From contig NZ_AZUI01000001.1 in NCBI RefSeq assembly GCF_000526995.1, forward strand, positions 1,364,001-1,428,000: a stretch of 64,000 nucleotides of DNA, written 5' to 3'. Positions 1-8,735 of the stretch are shown here, in pieces. A program made the position numbers and the translations under genes. The stretch comes from Lacrimispora indolis DSM 755 (GTDB lineage Bacteria; Bacillota; Clostridia; Lachnospirales; Lachnospiraceae). How positions within the stretch are numbered: position 1 is the stretch's first letter; each line of letters begins with the position of its first letter. Below the pieces are notes generated by a model that was not told the origin of the DNA, searched no databases, and worked only from the letters and a program-made list of their open reading frames with translations.

Positions 1-54
1 GCCGATAGCCATGTATCTGTATTCATTTCGGGGAAGTTGAGAAGGGAGGGTGGT

Positions 55-108
55 ATGGTTCTCCTAAAAACCATGCTGACAAACTATGAATCATTTAAAT
101 ATTGCTAA
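55..108 (+). other. Short upstream reading frame overlapping the transporter start
   Basis: A 17-codon frame starts at an ATG 3-4 bases after a good Shine-Dalgarno sequence (AGGGAGGG, 44-51) and ends at 108, inside the transporter gene that starts at 86 in another frame. The transporter ATG itself has no clear ribosome binding site, and its frame is closed by a stop at 77-79. The short frame may act as a leader peptide that couples translation, or the ribosome binding site may be a chance match. No homology is claimed. Confidence 0.3.
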
Positions 109-1354
109 CGCGGAGGCAGAAACTTTTGATCCTTCAACGGTTAAGAAACTGACATTTGGGGAATTGATAAAGAAAGTTGGACCAGGGATTATTCTGACCG
201 GTATTGTAATTGGACCAGGGGCGATTACAACTGCATCGATGATTGGTGCCCAATACGGCTACAGCCTTTTGTGGCTTTATATCCTGATAGCTTTTATGGG
301 TTCAACTTATGTTTTGGTTACATACAGACTTTCTATGCTGACAGGTATGCCAACGATTCATGCTATAAGAAAGTATTATGGAAAAGGGGCGGCAGCCTTT
401 ACAGGCTTTGCATTATTTTTGACTTGCTGCTTCTTTACGATAGGTAATATCTCGGGAACCGGCGCAGGTATGCAGCTGGTGTTTGGCATCGACTGGAAAC
501 TAGGCGCAATGATCATGATTTGCGTACTCATATACTGCTATTTTTCTAAAGGGGTTTACTCTAAGATTGAAAAAGGTGTTGGTATCTGTGTATTGGGTAT
601 GATTGTTGCTTTTTATATTACCCTGGTCGGCACCGGCGGTCCCAGCGTGAGCGCAATGGCAAAGGGTCTTTCGGCCTGGAGGTTTCCGGAAGGAAGTATG
701 GCCACTGCATTGGGATTTTTAAGCACCCATGCAGCTCTTACTACCGGAATTTATGGCACCTATCTTGGTAGTGAAAAGAAATGGAAGAAGGAAGACTTGT
801 TTAACGGAACCTTATTGGCAGATTCCATCGCTCATGTTATCTGTGTAATACTGATCAGCGGAGCTGTCATGCTGGTTGCGGCGATTGTACTGAATCCCAC
901 TAAAACTATAGTAAAATCACCTGCGGAGCTTGCTGAAATGCTGGTTCCTGTTATGGGAAGTGTTGCCAGACCGATCATGGGAATCGCACTTCTAGGTGCA
1001 GGTTTTTCCTCTCTGCTTGGTAATACCCAAAGAGGTGTGGTACTTTTAAATGCCGGTTTTGATAAGCCCACCTCATTAGAGGATAAAAGCATTAAAATCG
1101 GAGCCTTTGTTGTTTTGGCCGTTTCAGCGGTAATCTGTTTTATGTTTGGAGGCTCTCCGGTTCAGTTAATATATATTGCAAACCTGGCAACCGCTATTGC
1201 CACACCGGTATCAGGCGCTTTTATTGTATTAATGATCTGGAGAAAAGATACAACGGCCGGATATAAAGCTCCCACTGCTTTAAGAATCTGCATGACGATT
1301 TGCTACATCGTATGCTTATTTCTAACATTTTCCTCCTTGCAAAAATTGTTCTGA
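86..1354 (+). CDS. Nramp-family transporter with non-canonical substrate motif
   Basis: A 422-residue polytopic membrane protein of the Nramp (natural resistance-associated macrophage protein) fold with about 11 hydrophobic segments. In metal-transporting Nramps, TM1 carries Asp-Pro-Gly-Asn and TM6 carries Met-Pro-His. Here TM1 reads Gly43-Pro-Gly-Ala46 and the TM6 region reads His215-Ala-Ala-Leu218, so the metal-coordinating Asp, Asn and Met are missing. Known Nramp-related subfamilies with altered sites transport other ions (for example Mg2+) or have unknown substrates, so manganese or iron transport should not be assumed. The gene stands alone and is followed by an intrinsic terminator. 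The fold is secure; the substrate is unknown. Confidence 0.85.
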   Translation: MNHLNIANAEAETFDPSTVKKLTFGELIKKVGPGIILTGIVIGPGAITTASMIGAQYGYSLLWLYILIAFMGSTYVLVTYRLSMLTGMPTIHAIRKYYGKGAAAFTGFALFLTCCFFTIGNISGTGAGMQLVFGIDWKLGAMIMICVLIYCYFSKGVYSKIEKGVGICVLGMIVAFYITLVGTGGPSVSAMAKGLSAWRFPEGSMATALGFLSTHAALTTGIYGTYLGSEKKWKKEDLFNGTLLADSIAHVICVILISGAVMLVAAIVLNPTKTIVKSPAELAEMLVPVMGSVARPIMGIALLGAGFSSLLGNTQRGVVLLNAGFDKPTSLEDKSIKIGAFVVLAVSAVICFMFGGSPVQLIYIANLATAIATPVSGAFIVLMIWRKDTTAGYKAPTALRICMTICYIVCLFLTFSSLQKLF

Positions 1355-1375
1355 TATAAATCATGCCAGAAACGT

Positions 1376-1403
1376 AAAGCCGGCCGTGTGTCGGCTTTTT
1401 CTT
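1376..1403 (+). terminator. Intrinsic terminator after the Nramp-like gene
   Basis: The stem AAAGCCG (1376-1382) pairs with CGGCTTT (1392-1398) around a 9-base loop and is followed by a T-rich run (TTTTTCTTT). It lies 21 bases after the stop codon. Confidence 0.8.
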
Positions 1404-1480
1404 TCAATAAAAGGGTTAAAACAGTGATGACAGATTAAGCGGAAGGAAATACAGGAAGGCAATGAAAGGGACTGTTGCAT

Positions 1481-1502
1481 GAGGGGATGGAATGATCCCC
1501 TC
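1481..1502. other. Isolated perfect hairpin
   Basis: GAGGGGAT (1481-1488) and ATCCCCTC (1495-1502) form a perfect 8-bp stem with a 6-base loop in the 300-bp gap between the Nramp-like gene and the oxidoreductase gene. It has no adjacent T-run, so it is not a standard terminator. The rest of this gap holds one degenerate copy of the dispersed hairpin repeat and no gene that I can support. Confidence 0.4.
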
Positions 1503-1590
1503 AGCAGTTATCCCTTTTTTAATCCTTGTTTTCTTCAATTCTTTAATGCAGTAAGAAACACGGCTTTTCCTGCAGCCTGTATCATCGTTG

Positions 1591-1630
1591 TCATTCGGAT
1601 ATTCACAATCCCTTCGCTATTCGCTCATAA
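1591..1630. repeat. Dispersed hairpin element, copy A (degenerate)
   Basis: It matches the CGGATATTC core, the ATCC segment and the CTTCGCTA...TTCGCTCATAA flank of the copy at 24111. It lies just downstream of the minus-strand oxidoreductase gene. This is the most degenerate of the seven copies. Confidence 0.5.
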
Positions 1631-1651
1631 CCTCCAAGCTCTTTGTGCACC

Positions 1652-2710
1652 TCATACCCTTTGAATATTCAAATCCTTATAATACACATCCTCAAATGGC
1701 AAATAAACACGCCTCCTCTCCAGAGAAGACAAATAGATCCCTTTAACCATTTCCAGGGTCTTCCTGCCCTCCAGTCCGCCGACAGCCACAGGCTTATCAT
1801 ACAGAATGGATTCATAGAAGTCCCTGATCTGAAGGTGGTGGCTGCTCCCCCAGTAATCCGGCCCAACATTTGTGGTTTCATATGTATTCCGGATTTCCGT
1901 ATAGCATCCATCAGCTTCATAAAACCCCATGTCCTGTATCAGGCCGCAGCGCCCCGTCTCTCCCTGGAATTCTATGGTAATAGGCGCATCAAAAGCATAG
2001 GAATTGCAGGCGTAAAGATTATAAATGCAGCCGTTCTTAAACCGGATGGCTGCCTCTGCGGTATCCTCCACATCCACCATTTCATGGCAGTGGTTGTGTA
2101 CACTTCCCTCGATCCAGTCAATGTCGCTGCCAAGCATATACCGCACCCGGTCCATGCTGTGAATGGCCTGGTCGATCAGGACGCCGCCGCCTTCTTTATC
2201 CCAGGTCCCTTTCCAGCCGCTTCCCTCATAATAAGAGCCGGGACGGTCCCATGTAAGATAAGACCTGGCAGATAAAATCTTCCCAAAATAGCCCTCACCA
2301 ATAAGCTGCTTTAACTTTTCTACACTTTTCGTATACCTGGTCTGAAAAATAACTCCCAGCTTTTTCCCTGTCAGCCTCTCCGCATCCATCATCTGATCCG
2401 CATCCAAAAGAGAAATTGCGATGGGCTTTTCTGTCAGCACATGTACTCCTGCCTCCATAGCCTTTATGGCCATGACAGGGTGAAGATAATGGGGAAGGCA
2501 TAAATGGATCACGTCAATGCGGTATTGCATCGCGGTTTCCAGATCCGTACAGTAATGGCAATTGAATTTTTCCCCAAAGGCCTTTGCCTTGTCTTTATCA
2601 ATGTCTATGGCACATACTAATTCCACATAATCCGACAGTCTGCGAAAAGCGTCCTCATAGCAGGCAGAGATCCTTCCGCAGCCCATAATTGCAGCTCTTA
2701 ACTTTTCCAC
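1652..2710 (-). CDS. Gfo/Idh/MocA-family NAD(P)-dependent oxidoreductase
   Basis: A 352-residue member of the Gfo/Idh/MocA family, which oxidises or reduces sugars, inositols or their derivatives. The N-terminal Rossmann fold has the dinucleotide motif GCGRIS (residues 10-15). The family motif Glu-Lys-Pro is at 94-96. The C-terminal substrate domain carries the Asp...His pair (about D180 and H184) that serves in catalysis in many members. The GTG at 2710 is chosen over the ATG at 2716 because the ribosome binding site CGGAGG is then 7 bases away rather than 1. It follows the ROK regulator gene on the same strand and has a paralogue at 4629 on the other side of that regulator. The substrate is not predictable from sequence. 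Confidence 0.9.
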   Translation of the reverse strand: MEKLRAAIMGCGRISACYEDAFRRLSDYVELVCAIDIDKDKAKAFGEKFNCHYCTDLETAMQYRIDVIHLCLPHYLHPVMAIKAMEAGVHVLTEKPIAISLLDADQMMDAERLTGKKLGVIFQTRYTKSVEKLKQLIGEGYFGKILSARSYLTWDRPGSYYEGSGWKGTWDKEGGGVLIDQAIHSMDRVRYMLGSDIDWIEGSVHNHCHEMVDVEDTAEAAIRFKNGCIYNLYACNSYAFDAPITIEFQGETGRCGLIQDMGFYEADGCYTEIRNTYETTNVGPDYWGSSHHLQIRDFYESILYDKPVAVGGLEGRKTLEMVKGIYLSSLERRRVYLPFEDVYYKDLNIQRV

Positions 2711-2758
2711 TGGCATACCTCCGTTTTATAAGAAAACACAATAGCCGGAAAACTTGAC

Positions 2759-3955
2759 TCAGCCGATAAAAAAGCTTCCGGCCATATCCTGAGTAAAATT
2801 ATAATGGATATCTAAAAAATACTTCATGGCGCCATTATACAGAGCGCTGGAATCTAAAAGGCTGTACCTGACGCTGACAGAGCTTACCATGCGGCGGAAC
2901 CCCATGGTACGCAGGCACTCCTGGATCTCCTGGAGGAATAAGGGTCCAAGGTCTTTTCCCTTTCCTCCGATGATGACCAGCTTTGGATGTACCATACAAA
3001 TCAAGTTGCACAAAGCCATGGAAAACTCATCGGCAATATCCCGTACCACCTTACAGGAGACCACATCTCCATACACGCTGGCCTGCCCAAGGTTTCCATA
3101 AGTAACGGCGGATGATTTTCTGAAAGCCGGGCTGCCCCCTGCTTTGGAAATACGGCCCTTTAAGGAAGCCTCTCCTATCATCAGCTCCAGGCAGCCCCTG
3201 TTTCCGCAGGAGCAAAGCTCTCCCTCGGGGTCAATGGAATAATGACCGAACTGGGTATAGGAAGCACTGGCACGGCCCAGCATCTCATTTCGGATAAAAA
3301 GGGTGGCGCCGATCCCTTTCCCGAAGTTGATAAAAGCGAAATCCTTTTCTGTTATCTGGGTGTAGACCTTTTCTGCGTAGGCAAAACAGGCCGTATCATT
3401 TAACAGGGCAACAGGAAAATCAGAGAATGCCCGCTGGATCTGGCCCACAAAGTCTTTCTCCGGAAGATTTAAGGTTGTGGCAAATATCTCCCGCCTGTCA
3501 GGATCAATCATGGCGGGTACCACCACACAGATTCCCAGAAACTGCTCCTTGCCGATCTGCTGCAGCACAGTCTGATGAATATATTCCTGACACATTGGAA
3601 TGTAGTCATCAGGGGAGGGCACATCCATCTGTTCATAAAAGGATGTAGATCCGGTGATATCCACCAGGGCCGCGTTCAGTCTCTTTTCCTCCAGAAAAAA
3701 AACGGCCACATAATACTGTTCCGCCCGAAGCAGCAGACTGTTGGGCTTTCGTCCCACATTCGTACTTCCGCTGGCACCGGAATCGTATACAAATTTACGG
3801 GCAATCAATTCATCTACCAGAGAGGAAACTGCAGTCTTGCTTAAACGGGAATCCTTTGCAAGCTGCGCCCTTGAGATCCCTGGCTCCCGGTATATGGAAT
3901 TGTATAATTGCTTCATATTTGTATTCTTAATTAACTGCTGGTTTACAAGTTTCAT
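2759..3955 (-). CDS. ROK-family transcriptional regulator (XylR/NagC type)
   Basis: A 398-residue protein with an N-terminal winged helix-turn-helix (residues about 12-65) and a C-terminal ROK sugar-kinase-like domain. The zinc motif of ROK proteins is present (a His followed by CSCGNRGCLE), while the ATP-binding DxGGT signature is degenerate, as expected for a repressor and not a kinase. It is transcribed away from the 4629-9575 sugar operon across a 670-bp control region, so it most likely represses that operon and itself until a sugar ligand binds. A candidate operator is the palindrome at 4198-4210. Confidence 0.9.
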   Translation of the reverse strand: MKLVNQQLIKNTNMKQLYNSIYREPGISRAQLAKDSRLSKTAVSSLVDELIARKFVYDSGASGSTNVGRKPNSLLLRAEQYYVAVFFLEEKRLNAALVDITGSTSFYEQMDVPSPDDYIPMCQEYIHQTVLQQIGKEQFLGICVVVPAMIDPDRREIFATTLNLPEKDFVGQIQRAFSDFPVALLNDTACFAYAEKVYTQITEKDFAFINFGKGIGATLFIRNEMLGRASASYTQFGHYSIDPEGELCSCGNRGCLELMIGEASLKGRISKAGGSPAFRKSSAVTYGNLGQASVYGDVVSCKVVRDIADEFSMALCNLICMVHPKLVIIGGKGKDLGPLFLQEIQECLRTMGFRRMVSSVSVRYSLLDSSALYNGAMKYFLDIHYNFTQDMAGSFFIG

Positions 3956-4197
3956 AATATCCTGCCTGTCCTTTGCTTGTTATGATAAAATACTGATTCA
4001 GCTGCCGCTCATATTTCCCGGCCTGTCCGGAAAAGGGGCACATAAAGCTCCGGAATACCGCACCTTAAGTAGTTTTTTCATCCAGGATCATTTTCAGGCC
4101 CCAAAGAAAAACACAGATACTTCACTCCAGCGCTTCTCGTGATCTGATGAAGACGAAGCTTTCCCCCACCTCCTCATGGCTTATTTAGTAAAGCGGT

Positions 4198-4210
4198 ATT
4201 ATTAAATAAT
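4198..4210. promoter_or_regulatory. Candidate ROK regulator operator
   Basis: ATTATT-A-AATAAT is a perfect 6-bp inverted repeat in the divergent control region, similar in style to the AT-rich palindromes bound by NagC/XylR-type ROK repressors. The assignment is inference from position and symmetry only. Confidence 0.35.
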
Positions 4211-4472
4211 GTTATCATAAAAAATGATCAGTTGCAATAATCCTCGTAAAAATACAATAAAACGCCCTATTATTTGAAAAATTCAAAATAATTCTCTCAA
4301 AAACTTACTTTTTATCTTTGTAGTTGTAAGAGCTCCCATAGAACCAGTGACAATAAATTGTAAATCCACATGATTAATAGCTATAATATATGCATAATAT
4401 ATAAAATTAATAACTATATATCGTCTCAAATATCGTAAATTACATTAAATTCATGTGAGATCCAAAAGTATA

Positions 4473-4501
4473 TTGACATATATGTCACTTAATGCTATTG
4501 T
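4473..4501 (+). promoter_or_regulatory. Sigma-A promoter of the sugar operon
   Basis: TTGACA (4473-4478), a 17-base spacer and TATTGT (4496-4501) make a near-consensus promoter. It predicts a transcript start near 4508 and a leader of about 120 bases before the gene at 4629. The rest of the 3956-4628 gap is AT-rich and holds the palindrome at 4198, the leader hairpin at 4530 and no supportable gene. Confidence 0.65.
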
Positions 4502-4529
4502 AAAACCAACAAATAAATGAGATTTGCTC

Positions 4530-4578
4530 AAATTAAAAGCCGAAATTTTGCAGTTTAACCGGAAAGGCTTTTAATTTT
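4530..4578 (+). promoter_or_regulatory. Leader hairpin, possible attenuator
   Basis: AAATTAAAAGCC (4530-4541) pairs perfectly with GGCTTTTAATTT (4566-4577) across a 24-base loop, inside the predicted 5' leader of the sugar operon, and is followed by a T-rich tract. It could be an attenuator, a protein-binding RNA element or an operator. No known riboswitch class is recognisable. Confidence 0.4.
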
Positions 4579-4628
4579 AAGTTTTATTAGTAAGGTCACT
4601 GTACAAACTAAGAAAAGAGGATGATAAA

Positions 4629-5654
4629 ATGAATGTAGGACTGATCGGATGCGGCGGAATGGGCACGACTCACAACCTGTCGCTGAAAGCGCTGTCAACG
4701 AAAATGAATGTGGAAGTGACGGCCCTGGCAGACTGCAGGCCCGAATTTCTGGAAAAGGCAGCAATTCAATGGCCAAAGGCAAGGCTGTACCAGACAGGCA
4801 TGGAGCTTTTGGAAGGGGAAACCCTGGACAGCGTTCATATCTGCCTTCCCAGCTATCTCCACACAGAGCATGCGCTGGCGGCTATGGATAAAGGGATCCA
4901 TGTATTTGTGGAGAAGCCTGTATGTCTGACAGAGGAAGAGGCTGAAAAGCTTCTGGAGTCACAAAGAAAAAACCATGTTCAGGTAATGGTAGGCCAGGTG
5001 GTGAGATCCTTCGACGAATACCGGTATTTAAAAGAATGCTACGATACGGGCAGGTTTGGGGAACTGAAATCCATTACCATGCAAAGGGTCAGCGGTGATG
5101 CCGCCTGGGGATATGAAGACTGGTTCCACGAGGAAGGAAAAAGCGGTTCCGTGGTTTTAGACCTCCACGTTCATGACTTAGACTTTCTCCGGTATATGCT
5201 GGGAGAGCCTGATTCCTTTGACGTAAGGGCCACAGCCTTTTCCAGCGGCATGATCAATCAGATCTTCACGGCCTATGAATTCGGCAAAGTGTTTGCCATA
5301 ACGGAAGGCATATGGGATGTAAGCTCTGCACTTCCTTTTGAGGCCAGCTTCCACGCATGCTTTGAGGAAGCCAGCGTGGTATTTAAGGGAAGGGAAAAAC
5401 CCTCTCTGACCATCTATAGGAATGACGGAAGGATCCAGCATCCGGAGCTTCAACGGGAGTATGATGTAAGCGATGATTCGGCCGGGATCAACATCTCTAA
5501 TCTGGGACCTTATTATACGGAAATAAAATATTTTATCCAATGTCTTCAGGAAGGAAAGCCTGTGGAAGTCGCCCCTCTTGAAGAAGGCATCCAATCGGTA
5601 CGGCAGGCGATCAGGGAATGGAAACAGGCAAAGGAATACGTGAATAAAAGGTAA
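4629..5654 (+). CDS. Gfo/Idh/MocA-family oxidoreductase, first gene of sugar operon
   Basis: A 341-residue NAD(P)-dependent oxidoreductase. It has the Rossmann motif GCGGMG at residues 7-12, the Glu-Lys-Pro motif at 95-97, and an Asp178/His182 pair in the substrate domain. It opens an operon followed closely by a sugar-binding lipoprotein, two permeases and a sugar-isomerase-like TIM barrel. That set suggests that an imported sugar or cyclitol is oxidised and isomerised in the cytoplasm, as in inositol and unusual-ketose pathways. It is paralogous to, but clearly different from, the minus-strand oxidoreductase at 1652. Confidence 0.9.
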   Translation: MNVGLIGCGGMGTTHNLSLKALSTKMNVEVTALADCRPEFLEKAAIQWPKARLYQTGMELLEGETLDSVHICLPSYLHTEHALAAMDKGIHVFVEKPVCLTEEEAEKLLESQRKNHVQVMVGQVVRSFDEYRYLKECYDTGRFGELKSITMQRVSGDAAWGYEDWFHEEGKSGSVVLDLHVHDLDFLRYMLGEPDSFDVRATAFSSGMINQIFTAYEFGKVFAITEGIWDVSSALPFEASFHACFEEASVVFKGREKPSLTIYRNDGRIQHPELQREYDVSDDSAGINISNLGPYYTEIKYFIQCLQEGKPVEVAPLEEGIQSVRQAIREWKQAKEYVNKR

Positions 5655-5688
5655 CCATAAAAGTTTTTATATGTTAGGAGGAAAAATT

Positions 5689-6951
5689 ATGATGAAAAGA
5701 GCATTGGCAATCCTGATGACAACCGCATTAGCGGTCCCCGGCCTTACGGCATGCAGCGGAAGCGTCTCCAAGGATCAGGCAAAGACGGCAGAGGAGATCA
5801 CCTTAAAGGTGTTTGATGCCCACGCATACGGCTTAGAAGAGTATGCGGAGATGGCCAAAAAGTTTGAAGAGGCCCACCCAGGAGTAAAGATTGAAGTGCA
5901 GCACGCTGCAAACGACAGCAGCACCCTGCTTCAGTCCCGTGTGAATTCAGGGGATATTCCTGATGTATTTGATGTGGAGTCCGGCACAGCAGCCCAGAAG
6001 TATTATGAATATGCCTATAACTGGTCCGGGGACAAAGAGGTATTAGGCAAATTTAAGGAGGCCGCATTAGAAACCGGAAAGGACGCAGACGGAAACATCA
6101 TGTCCCTGCCCTGGACCTATGAAAATATGGGCCTGATCTATAATAAGGAACTGTTTGAAAAGGCCGGCATCACAGAGCTTCCGGCTACCATGGATGAGCT
6201 TGAAGCAGCCTGTGAGAAGCTGTCCGCTGCCGGTATCACACCATTTGCCCTGGCCGGAAAAGAAACCTGGGTCCTTCATCACCTGTCCACCCATTTCATG
6301 ATGGATAAATCTCTGGACGCCAAGGGAGTTGTGGAGAAATTAAACAGCGGCGAATTAAAATTCGCGGACATGAAGAATTTCCAGAACCTCTTCCGCTTCC
6401 TGGACCTGGCTGTAAAATACGGCCCTGACAAGCCCCTTGAAATCGACTGGGAAACAAGTGAAAATATGCTGGCTAACGGGCAGGCAGCCATCATCCAAAT
6501 GGGCGACTGGTGCCAGTCCACCCTGGATTCCTTTAACCCCAATGCACGCCTGGCATTCCTCCCCTGCCCGGTAAGCGATAATCCGGAAGACGCCACACTT
6601 CTCTCCTCCTGTAACTGGACCTATATTGTGAACAAGGATTCCAAGCATTTAGACCTGGCAAAGGAATATCTGGAATACATCCTCACATCAGAGGAAGGCC
6701 AGAAATGGATGTGCGAAGGCGTAGGAGGTGTTCCGGGAGCCAAGACAACCATGGAAGTAAAGGGTGCCCTGGCTAACGATGCGGCATCATACGTAGAAAA
6801 AGGCAAGACAAACGGCTGGATCCACACCATAGCACCCAACGGATATTCCGATATCGTAGGCCCTGCCATTCAGGCATATATGATCGGTGACATGACTGCG
6901 GAGCAGGTGACAGAAGAATTCCAGAAAGGCTGGCAGGCTCAGAAAAACTAA
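5689..6951 (+). CDS. Sugar ABC transporter substrate-binding lipoprotein
   Basis: A 420-residue family 1 extracellular solute-binding protein. A lipoprotein signal peptide ends in the lipobox LTAC with the acylated cysteine at residue 22. The start at 5689 is chosen over an in-frame ATG at 5671 because AGGAGG lies at 5676-5681, 7 bases before it. It should capture a mono- or oligosaccharide at the outer membrane face and deliver it to the permeases encoded at 7000 and 7884. The substrate cannot be read from the sequence. Confidence 0.92.
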   Translation: MMKRALAILMTTALAVPGLTACSGSVSKDQAKTAEEITLKVFDAHAYGLEEYAEMAKKFEEAHPGVKIEVQHAANDSSTLLQSRVNSGDIPDVFDVESGTAAQKYYEYAYNWSGDKEVLGKFKEAALETGKDADGNIMSLPWTYENMGLIYNKELFEKAGITELPATMDELEAACEKLSAAGITPFALAGKETWVLHHLSTHFMMDKSLDAKGVVEKLNSGELKFADMKNFQNLFRFLDLAVKYGPDKPLEIDWETSENMLANGQAAIIQMGDWCQSTLDSFNPNARLAFLPCPVSDNPEDATLLSSCNWTYIVNKDSKHLDLAKEYLEYILTSEEGQKWMCEGVGGVPGAKTTMEVKGALANDAASYVEKGKTNGWIHTIAPNGYSDIVGPAIQAYMIGDMTAEQVTEEFQKGWQAQKN

Positions 6952-6999
6952 TCTCCTGCTTAAACGGCCTGATGGAAATGGAAATTGGGAGGCGTGAAA

Positions 7000-7884
7000 G
7001 TGAAAGACAAAGGGAAAGCAAAAGATCTGTTAATATTCGCATTGTTTGTATTTCCGGCGGTAGGGTTTGTGCTTTTTTCCACAGACATACCGTTTCTGAT
7101 GAACCTGTACTACTCTGTTTTTGATTGGAATGGAATCAGTAAGAACATGAAGTTTGTGGGCCTTCAGAACTTCGTTAATATATTCTCAAACGATGCACTG
7201 TTTTGGAAAAGCGCCGCATTTACCCTAAGATTTGCAGTATTTTATGTGGTGGCGGTGAACATCCTGTCCCTGACGGTGGCGCTTGTCATGTCAGAGGAGA
7301 AGAAAAGCTCAAGTGTGGGGCGGGCATTTTATTACATACCGTATATCATAAGCCTGACGGCCATCAGTCTGATCTGGAAATTCATTCTTGGACCGGGATT
7401 TGAGGCCTTATATCAGATAACCGGCTGGGAGGTGTTCCACTGGAGCTGGCTGGGTTCAGCAAAGCTGTCATTCTTTGTGGTGGTGATCATGACCGTATGG
7501 CAGAATCTGGGATTCTATATGGTAAACTATATTGCAGGAATCATTTCTGTGCCAAGAGAGCTGATCGAGGCTGCAAAAATTGACGGAGCCAGCAGATTCC
7601 AGGTGTTGAAAAGGGTGACTATTCCCTTAATCATGCCCGCAGTGTCCATCTGTATGCTTACCTCCCTGACATTTTCATTTAAGCTGTTTGATGTGATCAT
7701 GGTATTTACCAAAGGCGGGCCGGCCAATTCTACTGTTTCCGTGGCGTACAATATCTATAAGGAAGCATTTATGAACAACCGGTACGGAATGGCTACTGCT
7801 AAATCCCTGGTGTTTGTAGTGTTCGTGCTCATTGTCACGGCAATACAGCTTAAGGTAACAAAGGGTAAGGAGATTGAGGCGTAA
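7000..7884 (+). CDS. Sugar ABC transporter permease (UgpA/MalF type)
   Basis: A 294-residue inner-membrane permease with six predicted membrane segments. The EAA loop that contacts the ATPase is clear (EAAKIDGASRFQVLKRV...P). I choose the GTG at 7000, placed 7 bases after GGGAGG (6987-6992); the upstream TTG at 6985 overlaps that site. The stop codon overlaps the next gene's ATG by one base (TAATG), so the two permeases are translationally coupled. No ATPase gene is in the operon. Confidence 0.92.
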   Translation: MKDKGKAKDLLIFALFVFPAVGFVLFSTDIPFLMNLYYSVFDWNGISKNMKFVGLQNFVNIFSNDALFWKSAAFTLRFAVFYVVAVNILSLTVALVMSEEKKSSSVGRAFYYIPYIISLTAISLIWKFILGPGFEALYQITGWEVFHWSWLGSAKLSFFVVVIMTVWQNLGFYMVNYIAGIISVPRELIEAAKIDGASRFQVLKRVTIPLIMPAVSICMLTSLTFSFKLFDVIMVFTKGGPANSTVSVAYNIYKEAFMNNRYGMATAKSLVFVVFVLIVTAIQLKVTKGKEIEA

Positions 7885-8711
7885 TGAAAAAAATGAAGAA
7901 AATCAGCGTACTTTCCGCTGTTGTGTTCATCTGTTCCGTGTTCTGGCTGATGCCCCTGCTTCTCATATTCATAAATTCTTTTAAACCCTACAACGACATG
8001 CTTCAAAAGTTCCTGGCCCTGCCTGAAAGCTGGAGCTTAAACATGTACATGGAAACCTGGACAAAATTCCGTTTTCCCATGCTCATCAGCAATACCCTGC
8101 TGTATACGGCGTGTACGGTGTCAATGATCACACTGCTGGCCCCCATGGCAGCCTATAAGCTGGCAAGGACAAAGGGCAGATTGTCCTCGGTATGCTTTAT
8201 ACTCATTATCATGCCTATGATGGTTCCCTTCCAGTCCTACATGATCACTCTCACCAGGCTGGTTGCCAGCCTTGGCATGACGGGACTCAGGATAGGATAC
8301 ATATTGGTGAGCACAGGACTGTGCATGCCTTTAGCGGTCTATATGATCCACGGTTTTGTAAAAAATGTTCCCATTGAGCTGGAGGAATGTGCCTGCATTG
8401 ACGGTGCATCAAAGGTGAGGACTTATTTTACCATTGTTCTCCCGCTGTTAAAGCCCATTCTGACCACGGTGGTGGTTCTGGATACCCTTGCCATATGGAA
8501 TGACATCATCACCAACCAGCTGATCGTCGGAGGCAATGCCAAGGCCATGAACATTCAAAATGCCCTTTATATGCAGTTTTCCGCCCAGACGGCGGACTGG
8601 GAACACGCCCTTCCGGGAATCGTCATGTCCATGGCTCCAAGCCTGATTTTCTTTGTGATCATGCAGAAGCACATTGTGGGAGGCATTACGGCCGGAGCTG
8701 TCAAGGGTTAA
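7884..8711 (+). CDS. Sugar ABC transporter permease (UgpE/MalG type)
   Basis: A 275-residue permease with six membrane segments that pairs with the product of the gene at 7000. Its EAA loop is slightly divergent (EECACIDGASKVRTYFTIVLP). The cassette lacks its own nucleotide-binding subunit; in Firmicutes such importers commonly use a shared MsmX/UgpC-type ATPase encoded elsewhere, which I infer here. Confidence 0.92.
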   Translation: MKKMKKISVLSAVVFICSVFWLMPLLLIFINSFKPYNDMLQKFLALPESWSLNMYMETWTKFRFPMLISNTLLYTACTVSMITLLAPMAAYKLARTKGRLSSVCFILIIMPMMVPFQSYMITLTRLVASLGMTGLRIGYILVSTGLCMPLAVYMIHGFVKNVPIELEECACIDGASKVRTYFTIVLPLLKPILTTVVVLDTLAIWNDIITNQLIVGGNAKAMNIQNALYMQFSAQTADWEHALPGIVMSMAPSLIFFVIMQKHIVGGITAGAVKG

Positions 8712-8735
8712 TAAAAAGAAAGAGAGGGATTTCCC

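Noticed and set aside
1643..2275. 210-codon plus-strand open frame
   Set aside because: It is antisense to the Gfo/Idh/MocA oxidoreductase, which has intact motifs.
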